NCBI GenBank assembly: GCA_018105865.1
Contig: CM030849.1
Coordinates: forward strand, 7,032,497-7,096,496
Length of the DNA stretch: 64,000 nt
Reading direction: 5' to 3'
Source of the DNA: Metaphire vulgaris
Taxonomy: Eukaryota > Annelida > Clitellata > Crassiclitellata > Megascolecidae
The notes under the pieces were generated by a model, which worked only from the letters and a program-made list of their open reading frames with translations, searched no databases and was not told where the DNA came from. Position 1 is the first letter of the stretch. Every line of letters begins with the position of its first letter. The translations under genes were made by a program, and so were the position numbers. Below are positions 22,565-33,720 of the stretch, in pieces.

Positions 22565-23050
22565 GAAAAGTGTTTCCAGCAGCTGATCAGTCATGCGCAC
22601 ACGGTGAGGTCTAAATGTGAGATCACTTTGCGAAAACACTCGTTCAACTGTTGAACTGGAGCCGACGTCGCAGGGAAACAAAGAATTCTGCTAAAGTATT
22701 AACTGGTATTAAAAAGGAAACAATTACTAAACATTTAGAGTAACTCAACGCAAGTATGTAGCCAAAATATAAATCTACACACTACTCTTACCTTGGAACA
22801 TGATTATCAGTACAATTGAAAATAGCATACAAGTAATTTGGTCCTTATAGGGACTTTTCAAGGACTAAGTTACAAGGACCAGGACAAGGACGGACCTGCA
22901 AGGACGAGGATAAGGACGAGGACCGAACCCCCAAGGACGAGGATAAAAACGAGGACTGACTCCCCAAGGACGAGGACAAGGACAAGGACTTCAAATTGGT
23001 CCTTAAGGAGTCCTTAAGGACAAGGACCAGGACAAGGATTAATATCACTG
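22132..23050. mobile_element. hAT-type element with AAGGAC hexamer arms
   Basis: Ends CAGTGATGTTAAC and TTAATATCACTG, flanked by a perfect 8-base duplication CTATGCAT (22124-22131 and 23051-23058). Both arms (about 22145-22320 and 22850-23040) consist of degenerate AAGGAC/GAGGAC hexamers, and a TAA microsatellite lies in the middle. No transposase coding. It inserted into a LINE fragment that continues on the right. Confidence 0.88.
22504..22562. repeat. (TAA)n microsatellite
   Basis: Triplet run inside the hexamer-bearing hAT-type element. Confidence 0.97.
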
Positions 23051-23058
23051 CTATGCAT

Positions 23059-23150
23059 GGGCAATGAGTTCCAGAGTTTGGGGGCGGCCACTGAAAAGGC
23101 ACGAGAACTAAGAACTGTCCTAGTATTTTGTACGGGCATTCGAAAGCCAA
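23059..23150 (-). mobile_element. L2-type LINE C-terminal fragment
   Basis: The minus strand reads FRMPVQNTRTVLSSRAFSV, then AAPKLWNSLP, the signature near the end of L2-type ORF2. It is cut by the hAT-type insertion ending at 23050. Confidence 0.65.
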
Positions 23151-24031
23151 GTCATTGTCATCATTAATTACTATCACTATTATCTTTTATCCCGGGTTCA
23201 ATACCCTACAGATTGGATATGTTATTTCTCTGGAGGTAGCATGTCCACTGACACGGAGTGAACGTTTAATGGCTTTCACAAAATGTAAAGTTTCGCTCTC
23301 CTCTGACTTGTTAGCGGCAACAGGCAGTAACTCTGATATGTAGCTGACTGCCAAGAACGAACGGTGTAATAAATACTGTACCTAACAAAATAACAGCACA
23401 AAATTAGCAAAACACGTGCAACAAACCGGTTGGTCATTAAGTCACGAATGGATGGAGTGTGACAGAAAAGCACTGTAGAAAAGGCAAGTCGTAGGAATTA
23501 AGAACAGCGCTAAATAAATACTTTTGTTTATTTGCATTACATTATTAGTAATTCTAGACCAGCGATCACTGACTTAACTTGATCTATGTGTTCAACAATA
23601 CAATTGGATACAATAAGTGTCTCGAGGATGGAGTCATCTGCTAAGCAAACATGAGGTCATGCGTTCGGTTGTTGCGCAGGAAGTAAAAATTTAGTCTCAA
23701 CAAGATCGTAGGACGATGGTAAATTCCAGTATGCCTTATTTTTGTTTGCGCCTGATGTAAACTAATGACTCGTTTGGGAAGGTGATGAATGACTTCACTG
23801 CAATTGTCACGATTGCATGATCGCGTGACTAATAACACGTGATTTCAGTTTCTTCTTTAAAAACGGTCAATTATCGTCGACAACTTAAGAGCATCTCTCA
23901 CTCAGAAAAGATTCGGAATCCGGCACAGGCTCCTTTGGAAGAATTCAAGACATACGGACGCTTCTATCGTTCAAGTATGTATCTAAATGTCCAATAGATT
24001 ATTGAGTTTGGATTTGGAGGTGAAAAATGAT
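23151..24031. other. Intergenic DNA, nothing recognised
   Basis: No conserved protein or readable element ends found. Confidence 0.45.
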
Positions 24032-25099
24032 TAGTGCTGTTACGGTTTCACCTCGTGCAGTCTCGGTCGGTTTCGGTTCGGTTTGGACCGAAAAACCGCG
24101 GTTTCGGTTCGGTTCGGTTTTTTGACCCTAGGTTAGGGTTAACCCTAACCCTAGGGTTAACGATAGGTTAACCCTAACCCTATGACCTCCTTTTGCTTTC
24201 AGGGATTTTGGAGAGGAAAAATGATACAATTATGACCTCTTTTTGCTTGTCAGGGTTTTTCGAGAGGAAAAAATACAAGGATGACCTTTTTGAGGACTTC
24301 AATAAGAAATAAAAAATAAAATAACGTTACGCGATTTTTGAAAATGGGGTCGGCCCGTTGTGACGTCATATTTTAGGGGTCCGACGTTGCGTGACGTTGC
24401 GTGACGTAGGGAGGGGGTAAAAAAAGTGACAAATTCGAGTGACGTCATTTTTGGACGGCCCCTTTATTTAAGTCACCTTCTCTTTTCAGTTGATGCAATT
24501 GCCAATATAGGCCTAATTTTAAACTCGGCATGATTTAAAGTGGATTAGGAGGCATTACTGCACGTGTGAAAGCCACTAGGGGTACTAACAGGGCTTGAAC
24601 CCGCTCCGTTAGCCCCAGGGATATTTCTAGAATTGTGGATTTGGGGGTGGGGGTGTCTACCTCAATTTTGAAGGTATCCGGAGCGAATTGGCATTCCACA
24701 CTAAACTGGCACTGCGCGACACTACTAATGCAGCCATTTTAAAATTGTTTTGACTGATTTCAATAATGACGCCATACTCTGACTCATCATAGAAATATAG
24801 ACATGCCAGAAGAACAACACTCGTTATTTTAGCGTTTAAAAGCTGTGCATTGATTGAACTGCATTAAAAATGCATTAAATGCATTTAATGCATTGAAAAA
24901 AGAGATCATAGGGTTAGTGTTAACCCTAACCCTAACCTAGGGTTTTAACCCTAGATTAGGGTTAGCGTTAACCCTAACCTAGGGTTAAAACGGAATAAAA
25001 CCGTCCAATTTGCATGGTCAAAACCGCGGTTTCGGTTCGGTTCGGTTTTGACCGAAAAACCGCGGTTTCGGTTCGGTTCGGTTAACCGTAGCAGCACTA
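24032..25099. mobile_element. 1.07-kb non-autonomous hAT-type element with CGGTTT subterminal repeats
   Basis: Terminal inverted repeat TAGTGCTG(T/C)TACGGTT at both ends, with the 8-base duplication AAAATGAT identical on both sides (24024-24031 and 25100-25107). Just inside each end are tandem GGTTCGGTTTCGG units (24066-24120, 25024-25084), then telomere-like CCCTAA blocks. The middle has no transposase reading frame. Confidence 0.9.
24125..24182. repeat. Telomere-like TTAGGG/CCCTAA palindromic block
   Basis: Alternating TTAGGG and CCCTAA runs in both orientations, internal to the surrounding hAT-type element, with a partner block at 24909-24987. This is not a chromosome end. Confidence 0.85.
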
Positions 25100-26000
25100 A
25101 AAATGATGGGAGCTGCAATAAAAGGTCCATAGATTTTTCTAAAAAATTGGCAGCAGGAACAATTGCGCAATTTCAATGGCACGACGTTACTACAGAATGT
25201 AACGATGTCATATTGTGTTTCAACATCCCTGGGGTTTGAAATAACAGAAGATTTCCACAGAATTCGTTTAAACATTGAGCTGTGCTTTAATTTAACACAC
25301 AGTAGTAGATACTACTTTATACCTAGTTTTGCTACAGAATAGATCTATGGCATATTGTTGTTATATATTGTAATATGGCGTCGATGCCATATTGCTATTA
25401 AGAATTATAAATTAATGAACAATGCATTAGTTTATCGTAGTATCTAGTATTTGCTTCTTCCGTCTATGACAGTTTGAAACTTTGAATGGGTCTCTTTTTA
25501 TAGACGCCTGATTTGACTCTGAGCTACAGGTGTAACATTTACAATGAAATAGCGAAATAGAAAGCAAAGAAAAATAAATCACTGAGATAAATTCAAACAC
25601 CGTCTTTCCATGCATGCCTAGATTAGAGTTAAACTGTAAAATTATCAATCCAACGATCAAATATGAAATACTATTTTATTTTTTCACAAAAACAGTTGAC
25701 GGTCGTACTGAGGTCTGACGGAAAACGATAACAATGGCGTCTAACGGCTCAAGGTTTATGATGACGGTTAGCAGCAGAGATAAACTCTGATTGTTACATA
25801 TATTCTCTACCCTCTCTCCCTTTATGCTGATTTTCTTTCAATCATTTCCTGGTCTAAAGAAGTGTCTAAGCCAGGATTGGAGTTGCCAGAGGGTGGGGGG
25901 GTTGAAACCCTCAGCTAACTTTGCAACCATCCCAAAAATCGCATATCGGGTACATGCAGTTTCTGTCAATCATTGAATTCCAGCCCTCAACCTCCCAGCT
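25100..26000. other. Intergenic DNA, nothing recognised
   Basis: No gene, RNA or element ends seen in this AT-rich stretch. Confidence 0.45.
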
Positions 26001-27002
26001 CAGGGATGTCCAACTGGCGGCCCGCGGGCCGGATCCGACCCGCGGGGCCGGTTTCATCCGGCCCGCCACAGAGTTTTGGAAAATAACAACTTTAGCTTTA
26101 GGGCCGCTTACTATCGTTATTTTATAGGTCTATACTAGGACTAGGAGGTTACCAAATTGCTTACTTATCCACACTCCACAGGTTACGGCGGTTATTAAAC
26201 TTACTTATTTGCTACCTATTACTAACTTTCTCAGTGGCGTAGCCACGGGGGGCTCGGGGGTTAACCCCCCTTGGACGGCGAAATATCTTTTAATGTATTC
26301 CCATGCAATTTTTGAGGCGATTTTTGGCGATTTGGGAGAGTGAAGCCCCTCCTTGGCGGTTATCGACGACTTTTTTCAAACCCCCTTTCCGAAAATCCTG
26401 GTTACGCCACTGAACTTACTTACATTTGTCATCTCGCTGCAAGTCTGAATCTCGCTCAGTTAAAATTTGACGCCGTTTTGAGCAGTTTGCTAATTTAAAA
26501 ACACTCGTTTTTTGTATCCGACTTGGCGCCAGAAACATTGATATTGACACTGCTGGTATTGTTTAGAGAAAACCCTTTTCCGCGAGCACTAGTTTAGAAA
26601 GCATTCATTCTATTCATTCAATAGAATAGAATGGATCATTAGAGTGAAATTTAACAGAATCAATCGAATGACTGTCATTAGTTTTAATAAGACACTAATT
26701 CGGTAGAATACTTACTTACTTACTACTTAATTTTAACTGGAATACTATGTTAAAAGGATAATATTATAGCAATATAGCTGTTTATAACAGTTAACACTGA
26801 AGTGTTTTTTTTATTTCTTGGTTAACACTTAGTCTTATACTAGTCCTATATAGTTTTATTTTATAAAAGTTTTTAAGGCATGCCATACATACTGTACGGT
26901 ATATCATAAGTATGCCATATTAGGTGCTACAACTTGCTTAGCCCGCCAATGGTCTAAACACTTTCGCGCTGCCCGCAATAGCTTGACGGTTGGACAACGC
27001 TG
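26001..27002. mobile_element. hAT-type element with GGCCCGC-rich ends
   Basis: Begins CAGGGATGTCCAACTGGCGG and ends with the complementary CGGTTGGACAACGCTG. GGCCCGC stretches lie just inside both ends. Flanks TCCCAGCT/CCTCAACT match at 5 of 8. A smaller MITE is nested at 26232-26412. No transposase. Confidence 0.7.
26232..26412. mobile_element. hAT-type MITE (CAGTGGCGTAGCC family)
   Basis: 181 bases with ends CAGTGGCGTAGCCACG and TGGTTACGCCACTG. Flanks AACTTTCT and AACTTACT match at 7 of 8. Confidence 0.87.
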
Positions 27003-27282
27003 CCTCAACTCAAATTTCGCAACTCCAAAACTGGTCTAAGCTTTTGATGCTCAAGATCGAAACGACACTTGACAAGCTCCTACACTGCTCGCCAGGCTCT
27101 TTAGACATATATCACTAAACATATTTTCATAACGTGTGCGAGTTCATATTTAAAACTTTCGATTACGAGGAAGACACTCGCACCTTTTAAATATGGCTAG
27201 CTCCTGTTCCAAGAAATTTCTGACTTTTCATCGAAGAAAACTTCTAAGTCAATTAATCTCGCGTTTAGACCGAAACATTTCT

Positions 27283-27376
27283 CTCTGTGTGTGTCTCTCT
27301 CTGTCTCTCTCTGTCTCTCTCTGTCTCTCTCACTCTGTCTCTCTATCTCTCTGTCTCTCTGTCTCTCTCTCTCTGA
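27283..27376. repeat. (TCTG/TC)n simple repeat
   Basis: CT-rich CTGTCTCT units directly upstream of the macin exon. It could act as an extended pyrimidine-rich stretch in the preceding intron. Confidence 0.9.
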
Positions 27377-27435
27377 CGTGTTTAGGACGACTGCAAGCGC
27401 TAATGAATTGTTGTTATCTGTTAATGGTTATGTAG

Positions 27436-27663
27436 CTGGGTCTCGTTGTGTCGCTGCTGGTGTTGTCGATTGAGAGAGCGGAAGCCGGCTGCAGCGCGGA
27501 CTGGAGTCGTTGTACTCCGTCGACCAGATGGTTGACCGGAATTCTTTGGAAGTCCTGCGACAAACGTTGCAAAAAACTCGGCAGACAAGGCGGAGAGTGT
27601 CGCGATTCGCCAAGCTCGTGCTGGTTGGTCGGCAGGAATAACAAGCAATGCTACTGCTTCTGA
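27436..27663 (+). CDS. Macin-family antimicrobial peptide, mature-peptide exon
   Basis: From a plausible acceptor (ATGTAG, ending 27435), the exon encodes a hydrophobic leader tail LGLVVSLLVLSIERAEAG. The peptide then runs CSADWSRCTPSTRWLTGILW, SCDKRCKKLGRQGGECRDSP, and ends QCYCF before TGA at 27661-27663. Eight cysteines occur in the order and spacing of macins (theromacin, neuromacin and hydramacin of leech and Hydra; mytimacins of mussel). The family landmarks W-S-x-C-T, T-G-x-L-W-x-S-C and the final C-x-C are present. Macins are secreted, disulfide-knotted, cationic peptides that permeabilise or aggregate bacteria. There is no ATG in this exon upstream of the mature part, so the initiating Met must come from an upstream exon that I could not identify. 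If that exon is missing, this is a fragment. Confidence 0.85.
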   Translation: MGLVVSLLVLSIERAEAGCSADWSRCTPSTRWLTGILWKSCDKRCKKLGRQGGECRDSPSSCWLVGRNNKQCYCF

Positions 27664-27810
27664 GGACAGCGACGAAATCCTAAGAGAGATTCGCCGTCTC
27701 GAAGATTCTCATTGAGTCTCATCATATGTCTAAGTTTGCAAACATTCTATCATTCTTACGCACCTTATTGCAAATTATGAAAGAACAGTTCTTAACGATA
27801 AAAACAAAAT

Positions 27811-28137
27811 CTAAAACTGTTCAAAAGCAACTTCAGCTTTGATTTTGAATGACTTTCCAAAGCTTAAACGTTCTTTTAATAAATGAAATTGCTCTGTTTT
27901 CTCTGAATAAGCATGTATTCGATTATGTAAGCAATCTTCGAGTTCTTCAAACGCCGAGCACATGTTCTGGTTAATTGTCTCCAATCTGTAGTCATGATGT
28001 TCCACAAGACTAACCTGACACCTTTCTTCAAATCCTGAGAGAGAAACCACGCAACTGGAAACCGTACATTGTCCAGTCACAAAAAGTGAACTATTGGGAA
28101 ACAAGGAATAGACGAAGAAGAAAACAAACCCAACCAT
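27811..28137 (-). CDS. Second leader/coiled-coil exon of a fibrinogen-domain paralogue
   Basis: The ATG at 28137 starts a hydrophobic leader (MVGFVFFFVYSLF) ending FVTGQ. TVSSCVVSLSGFEERC and HHDYRLETINQNM follow, then about 50 more residues to a TAA. The leader, the TVSSC motif and the YRLET coiled-coil align with exon 1 of the intact gene at 50336-50069. The 5' flank (AACCAACT, CTTAGCACGCTCA, TTGGCTAACAA) aligns too. The reading frame is open over the whole aligned length, unlike the copy at 555-840. The donor seen in the intact gene (AG/GTAAGC) is not recognisable, and no fibrinogen exon follows on this strand within the window. It may be an orphan exon or encode a truncated secreted coiled-coil peptide of 108 residues. 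Confidence 0.65.
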   Translation of the reverse strand: MVGFVFFFVYSLFPNSSLFVTGQCTVSSCVVSLSGFEERCQVSLVEHHDYRLETINQNMCSAFEELEDCLHNRIHAYSEKTEQFHLLKERLSFGKSFKIKAEVAFEQF

Positions 28138-28949
28138 ATTTTCATTCGAAATCGATAAACGTTTTAGTTTTTATGAACCAACTGCGTTGATACCAGGAGC
28201 TACAACACTTAGCACGCTCACAGAACATGGGCTTGGCTAACAATGAGGCGTGTGTGCTGCTGATTGCAATCATATTTCCGAACATACTAATATGATATTG
28301 GCAATATCATGTAGATTTCCTACACTAATGGCTGGGGGAAATCCCGTTAAGTGAGTATGATACATTTGCACCGAAACGTTCGAGGGTTTTCCCTTTTCCA
28401 TTAATAAACAGGCGCTTTTAGTTTAAGCGATTAGAATTTGCAGATCAAGTTGCTATTTTGTCAGTTGATACGACGATTAGCGGATACATTCAGAGCTTCA
28501 TTGTGCACAACAACATTTTCAACTGATTTAATTTGAGTCTATGGTGGCTACAGTCAGATAAGAACCATGACCCAGTCACTAGGACGGATCACACATGCTG
28601 TTGCGTGTATTGTGCCAGTAATAATATTAAAGCCTTCGTGTATGTTGTGAGATAGGCCTACTGAGTACGCGTAGCAATGCATAAAAGAAATCTGATGGTA
28701 ACCGTAATTGAATGACGTGAGAAACAGTGATAGAATAATTGGATAATGTCGGTTCATGATCAAGCAAGATTCTTATTAGCGTGTACATTTGAGATAATGC
28801 TGCATCTCGTGAAATGCTATTTCCGTATCAAATACGCTGTATCTCAGACAGCAACAATGTGGGTTATGTATAAAGCAAGTGCCTTGTTAAACACGAGGAC
28901 GATAGATGATGAAATCATAGTTTTCGAGAACATGCATTGGAGACGGTTT
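28138..28949. other. 5' flank of the orphan leader exon, then unassigned DNA
   Basis: The first 130 bases resemble the flank of the intact fibrinogen-domain gene (50337-50500). Nothing else is recognised. Confidence 0.45.
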
Positions 28950-29247
28950 CAGCGGCGTAGCCAGTATTTTCCGAATGGGGGGCTTATATGGTTCCCATGA
29001 TTACCAAGTTCGGAAAATTCTGACAAGCAAAAAGTTTATGAACAAGATTATCATGATTATGATTCACAACACGGTAAAAAATTCTAAAAACTTGACAGGC
29101 AAAGAGAAAAAAGTCGTCAACTATTACTTTACTTCATTAAGTGAATTATAAATGTATATGAGCGCGTACAACAATATTGATACGCAAAATAAAAAAAGGT
29201 CGAACAGCAAGGTGGGGTTTAATCCCCATCCCTTGGCTACGCCATTG
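28950..29247. mobile_element. hAT-type MITE (CAGTGGCGTAGCC family)
   Basis: 298 bases with ends CAGCGGCGTAGCCAG and TTGGCTACGCCATTG. Flanks GACGGTTT and GACGGCTT match at 7 of 8. Confidence 0.87.
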
Positions 29248-30090
29248 GACGGCTTAATGCACTATGGGGTACACGCAGAGGAGAATAAGTGTCGTTGAGA
29301 CACGTGACCTGACTATGGCGTGTCGTTGTTGTTAGCATCGAATCGTCTTCGTCAGTCGAAGGTAGAATGTCTTTGGAAAACACTTCTGATGAAATTTAAT
29401 TTGATCGTTTCTCATGTCATCTGCAGTCTGCCAACTGATCATCCAGGCACTTGGGAGTAGAGAGGATGTTGAAATTGCCATGGTTATTCCTACAACGCCA
29501 TTGTGTACAGTACTGTATTATAGGAGACAGAACTTCGTCGGCTGCTACCTCTCCTCTGTGAAAACGCTTATCTTTAGAAGTTACGTTGCACAAGAAAACA
29601 CTTTCTGATAGATTTGGCCATTTCTCCTCGCATCATCTGCACTCTGCCTACTGATCATACATTGCACAAGTCCTTAATGTACAGTAAACTGAAAACTCAG
29701 TGTCCAATATTTCGTATCAATTAATACCAAGATGCTTAATATTAATTACTGCAGTAATCTTAGTCAATAGTTCTGTACAGTGGCAGAAGCGTTAACGCAT
29801 TGAGGATAAAGGCAGTCCCATACTCGAACGAGCGTAGGGTCCGGCGCTGATCTCCGTGTTACTAAGCAAGCAGCGACGAAGGTCGCTTTAACCATTAATC
29901 TAGAGTAGGCCTATTTGCCGTTGCATATTCTAGACCCGCGTTTTAATAGTCGGAAGTTTATTTCCAATAACTAGGCCTATGCACTACAGTCTACAGTATA
30001 ACAAACATGACATTATATAAAAAATAGCAGCTAGTTTAACTAATAAGAATAATACATATAATGGAAACAATGATACCAACAGGGAAACAT
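29248..30090. other. Intergenic DNA with a weak local duplication
   Basis: About 29379-29445 and 29598-29666 are diverged direct repeats (AACACTT, CATCTGCA, CTGATCAT). No gene seen. Confidence 0.4.
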
Positions 30091-30304
30091 AATTCCCGCC
30101 AACAAGTACCTAGTAAATTAATATTTTACATAGTCTTTGATTTAAGTAATGCAAAATTATTGATGCACCTGTTTATCTTTTAGGTTTCATTACAGCTTTT
30201 CAATATTGACTTGCTGTTAATGGTTATTTTGTCAATCATCTTGCATTGCATAAATCAATTGTTATGTTAAATAATCATTTACTAGGTACCTCTTGGCGGG
30301 AATT
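30091..30304. mobile_element. Short inverted-repeat element (AATTCCCGCCAA ends)
   Basis: About 30-base inverted termini, AATTCCCGCCAA followed by (A/G)GTACCTAGTAAAT, enclose 150 AT-rich bases. No coding. The superfamily is not determined because the target duplication is not clear. Confidence 0.7.
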
Positions 30305-30794
30305 AAGGTTAGGGTCACCTAGAACTAGAAGAATGTTGCGAATTACGTATATAGATTTAGGTTTGATATTAGCTTAAAGAAGAGTATAAATTATAGCAGA
30401 AAATAATTCAGGTCAGAGAGTAGGGAGGTCTTTTGAAGTAAGGAATTATGAATACTCTCGCTGCCCATAGTTTGTTCGTAGCGCGTCACGTGTTCCAATG
30501 AGACAGTTGGAAATCCCCGTAATATTAGGCATACCATTCTAAGTATTAGGCAACCTCCACTGGATACGATAAGACCATTGATTAAACCATACTGATGAAA
30601 CACGCTTCTAATGTTCGTTATAAAGTTGGAAATATAATTGTCGCCCATAAAAAGGGAGGGATAACGTTAATGTATGTATGAATCTAAAACGGCTGTTGCT
30701 GAAGAATACACATGTAGGCCTCTAAATAGATTCTTTTCGCAAGTATTGAAAGTATGCAAAAATAAGATGCCTAGAACAGAAAGCTATTTATGGT
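30305..30794. other. Intergenic DNA, nothing recognised
   Basis: No conserved coding or element ends found. Confidence 0.4.
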
Positions 30795-31195
30795 TCTGGA
30801 CAACTTCTATAGCGCCGTGGCATGGCGTAGGCCAAAGTCAAAGGCACTGCCAACAACGCTGACAAATTAACATGGAACGGAATATATTGGTCTTAAGGGA
30901 AAATCCGCACAGATGGTACGAAAGAGGTCGCTGCCGTGTCGAAATCGGGCTGTGAGCCCTTCAGAAGTCGGTCTTCCGTTAGAAGACGTTCGGTCGAAGA
31001 GTCAGCGAAAACGCAGAAAGGATGTTGAAGGACAGCATGGATGCTTGGAAAAATTTTCCGCGTGGCAAAAATCAAGCGGCGAATCCTTGATGGCGGTCGT
31101 CTGTGAGCCAGTAATCCATCGCCGAACTTAACGGGAAACCGACTGAAGATGGACTTCTGCCCGTGAACCGGAACAGTCTTTGCCCTTGTTTAAAT
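30795..31195 (-). repeat. Dispersed 400-base repeat, LINE-3'-end-like, copy A
   Basis: About 85% similar by eye to 63458-63855 over the whole length. One end reads GGCGCTATAGAAGTTGTCC on the minus strand, matching the 3' ends of the L2-type fragments (GGCGCTATAGAAATTG). A minus-strand frame FPSIHAVLQHPFCVFADSST is preserved in both copies. It is probably the 3' region of an L2-like LINE. Confidence 0.7.
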
Positions 31196-31429
31196 CGATC
31201 TTTTCCTAAAAGTAATTTTTAAAAATAATGAAATAACATACCCTTTTTAAACTGTAATAATCATCTTTATTCGTGACAAGCACAGCATAAAAAAGTAGTA
31301 CACAACCAGTAGTACACAACCAGTAGTACACAACCAAGGAAAACACAAATCAACTGAACAAAACTAAATAATAAAAAAATAATAAAATAAACCTAATAAT
31401 AAACAAATAAACTAAGCACAAACTTTACA

Positions 31430-33720
31430 CAGTACAGCCTCTGCCCTCAGACAAATTCTAGTAATGCACTGAGCAAAGTACAGTGGCTTCTTCTCATATC
31501 TATTAACAAAGGATGCTTGTCGCTTTTCTACAATAGCATGCATACTATCCAAACCCGTCAGGATTCTGATATACTCAACATTATCTGCCTCACGTGTTTT
31601 AGAAATTTTGCATACAACTACTTGAATCAGTCTGTCAAGAGCATTAAGACTACTTTTGTTTGGTCATGTGGCTTCCATACCATACAATACAATAGGTAGA
31701 CAATAGCTCTTTATCAGGTTAACGCATATCAATTCAGAAGCGGCAGCTCTGCTGCGACTATACAAGCAATTAAACGTACGACAAAATTTTTAATTTAACT
31801 TCCGAAATAGATAACCCGAAGTGCCTGCCCTTTTTCAGTGTCACTCCAAGATACCTAATTTCCTCCACAAATGGCAAGGCAACACCATCCAGGACCAATA
31901 CAGCACATGCGATATTGCAACGTGTCCCAATCCTCATGACCATAGATTTCTTCACATTAAATTTCAAATCCAAATCCACAAAGTCATTGGTGCAAATATC
32001 CAGCATGTGCTGCATGCCGGATATAGAGTGTGACACCAATAAGATAGCATCAGCCTACAATAAACATCCAACAAACAAATCATTGATATAGCAGCCATAT
32101 CCAGAATTTTGCAACTTTAAAATTACATCATCAATATAAACAGCAAATAGCAAAGGCGAAAGAACCCCTCCTTGTCGTACCCCAGCCACTACAGTAAAAG
32201 ATTCTGATAAGGTATTACCCCATCTAACTATAACATTACATTTGACATACCAGTTGAGTAAAACTTCAATGAAATACCAAGGGATTTGCCTTTGCATCAG
32301 CTTCAAAAACAGCCCATAGTGACTAATTTTGTCAAAAGCTTTCGAAATGTCAAGAGCAGAAATGACAGCTGTGCATGAATTTCTATTGAGATAACTTATC
32401 ACCGCCCTCAATGTGTATAAGGCATCTGAGCATCCTACCCCAGTTTGGAACCCAAACTGCAGGTCAGAGCTCCCCAAAAAACCCAAATTTCCCCAGTAAT
32501 ACAGGTTAAACAAATGAGTTATACAAGATAATACAATTGGGTGTGCATACAGTAAATGTTCTATAGTTATCCTGTCAAACCCGGCTGCTTTGCCCAGCTT
32601 AATTTTACTAACTGCTATGCCCACTTCTTCAATTGAAATCATAGGACACTCTATACTCTGACTCCTATAGTCTGAGAGACAGTCCTCAAACTGCAGTTTG
32701 AGATTATCGTGCCAACTACTGTTATTGGGTGTGCAAGCAGAGCGAAAGAAATCTGCAAATGCATTGGCAATTTCAGGTTCGGTACAGGACCCATCCACAG
32801 TTTTAGCACAACTATTACTCCTTCCCCCAAATTTATTTCTCCAGGACTTCCAAAAGGTAGTAAAATCTTTCTGCATGAGGGCATCATTCAATGTATCACT
32901 AAAATAATTTTTATTGTCCCTCTCTTTCTGCTTTATAGCAGACTTATACTCTGCCTTAGCATTTCTCATTTTATGAAAAACAGCCCCATGCCTCGGTTTA
33001 CCCATCGACGCCCACAATTCATGTGCCTTCATTGATTTTGCTTTAAGGTCATCCAGCTGTGAATCCCATGGACCAATATTTGAAGAAATTCACTGGTAGC
33101 TTTGGAATACTTCTAGAAGCAACCTGCAACGAATGAATGACATTGCTATACACAGTCTCTATTTCTGTTTCACATTTAAGACCCACCCTGTTAAGATGCT
33201 GGGTCACTTTCCAAATAGGCTCAAAAAGAATGCGAGTCTTGTCATAATAAAGACTATGGTCAGTTTTATCCCATCTGAGTTTGTATAATTTTGCACCAGT
33301 CCCAGCCCCTGCTTGACTCTTATGTGCAAGAGTAGGTAGTTGGCCCTTCTCCGCAAACTGCAATTTAAGCTGTAGACAGACCGGGATGTGATCAGAGAGA
33401 TTCATTTCTGAATCAATAACATTAAGCGAAACAATATTTGCACACAGACCGTTACTATAACAAATTGATCAATCATAGAGAAAGTTGACATATTGCCATT
33501 ACAAAACGTATATTCGACATCTTTAGGAAGCCAACTATCCGTAATGGCCAGATCTGCCTGATTCAAAAATTCTGAAAAGACATCCCATAATTTGTTTTCA
33601 CCATTAAATTCCATATTAAAGTCTCCACCCATTATTACAGACTCATGCTTGATTTCATCAATACAATTGGCAATCATGGACAAAACATCGATAAATTCAA
33701 AGTAATCATTACAAGAGTTA
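31430..33720 (-). mobile_element. LINE with endonuclease C-terminus and reverse transcriptase, inactivated
   Basis: In minus-strand order: endonuclease end (VIMGGDFNMEF, then LSDHIPVCLQLKL), a linker, and reverse transcriptase with GKAAGFDRITIEHL, SALDISKAFDKISHYGLF (motif A) and GVRQGGVLSPLLFAVYIDD (motif B). The catalytic YADD box is destroyed: the Tyr codon is TAG and the next Asp is Ala (CLL-stop-ADAILL, near 32045-32060). The thumb continues as MQHMLDICTND and YLGVTLKKG, and further C-terminal sequence runs to about 31480. An internal deletion joins LFNLYY to WGNLGF, removing the fingers region. Frameshifts occur near 33400, 33040 and 31770. A long, non-functional Jockey-superfamily-type copy; its clade is not assigned. 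Confidence 0.88.

Noticed and set aside
23190..23215. tRNA-like B box (GGTTCAATACC)
   Set aside because: No A box at the right distance upstream and no acceptor or anticodon stems can be drawn.
24125..24182. Chromosome end or telomere fusion
   Set aside because: The TTAGGG/CCCTAA block is short, mixed in orientation, and lies within a hAT-type element with an intact target duplication.
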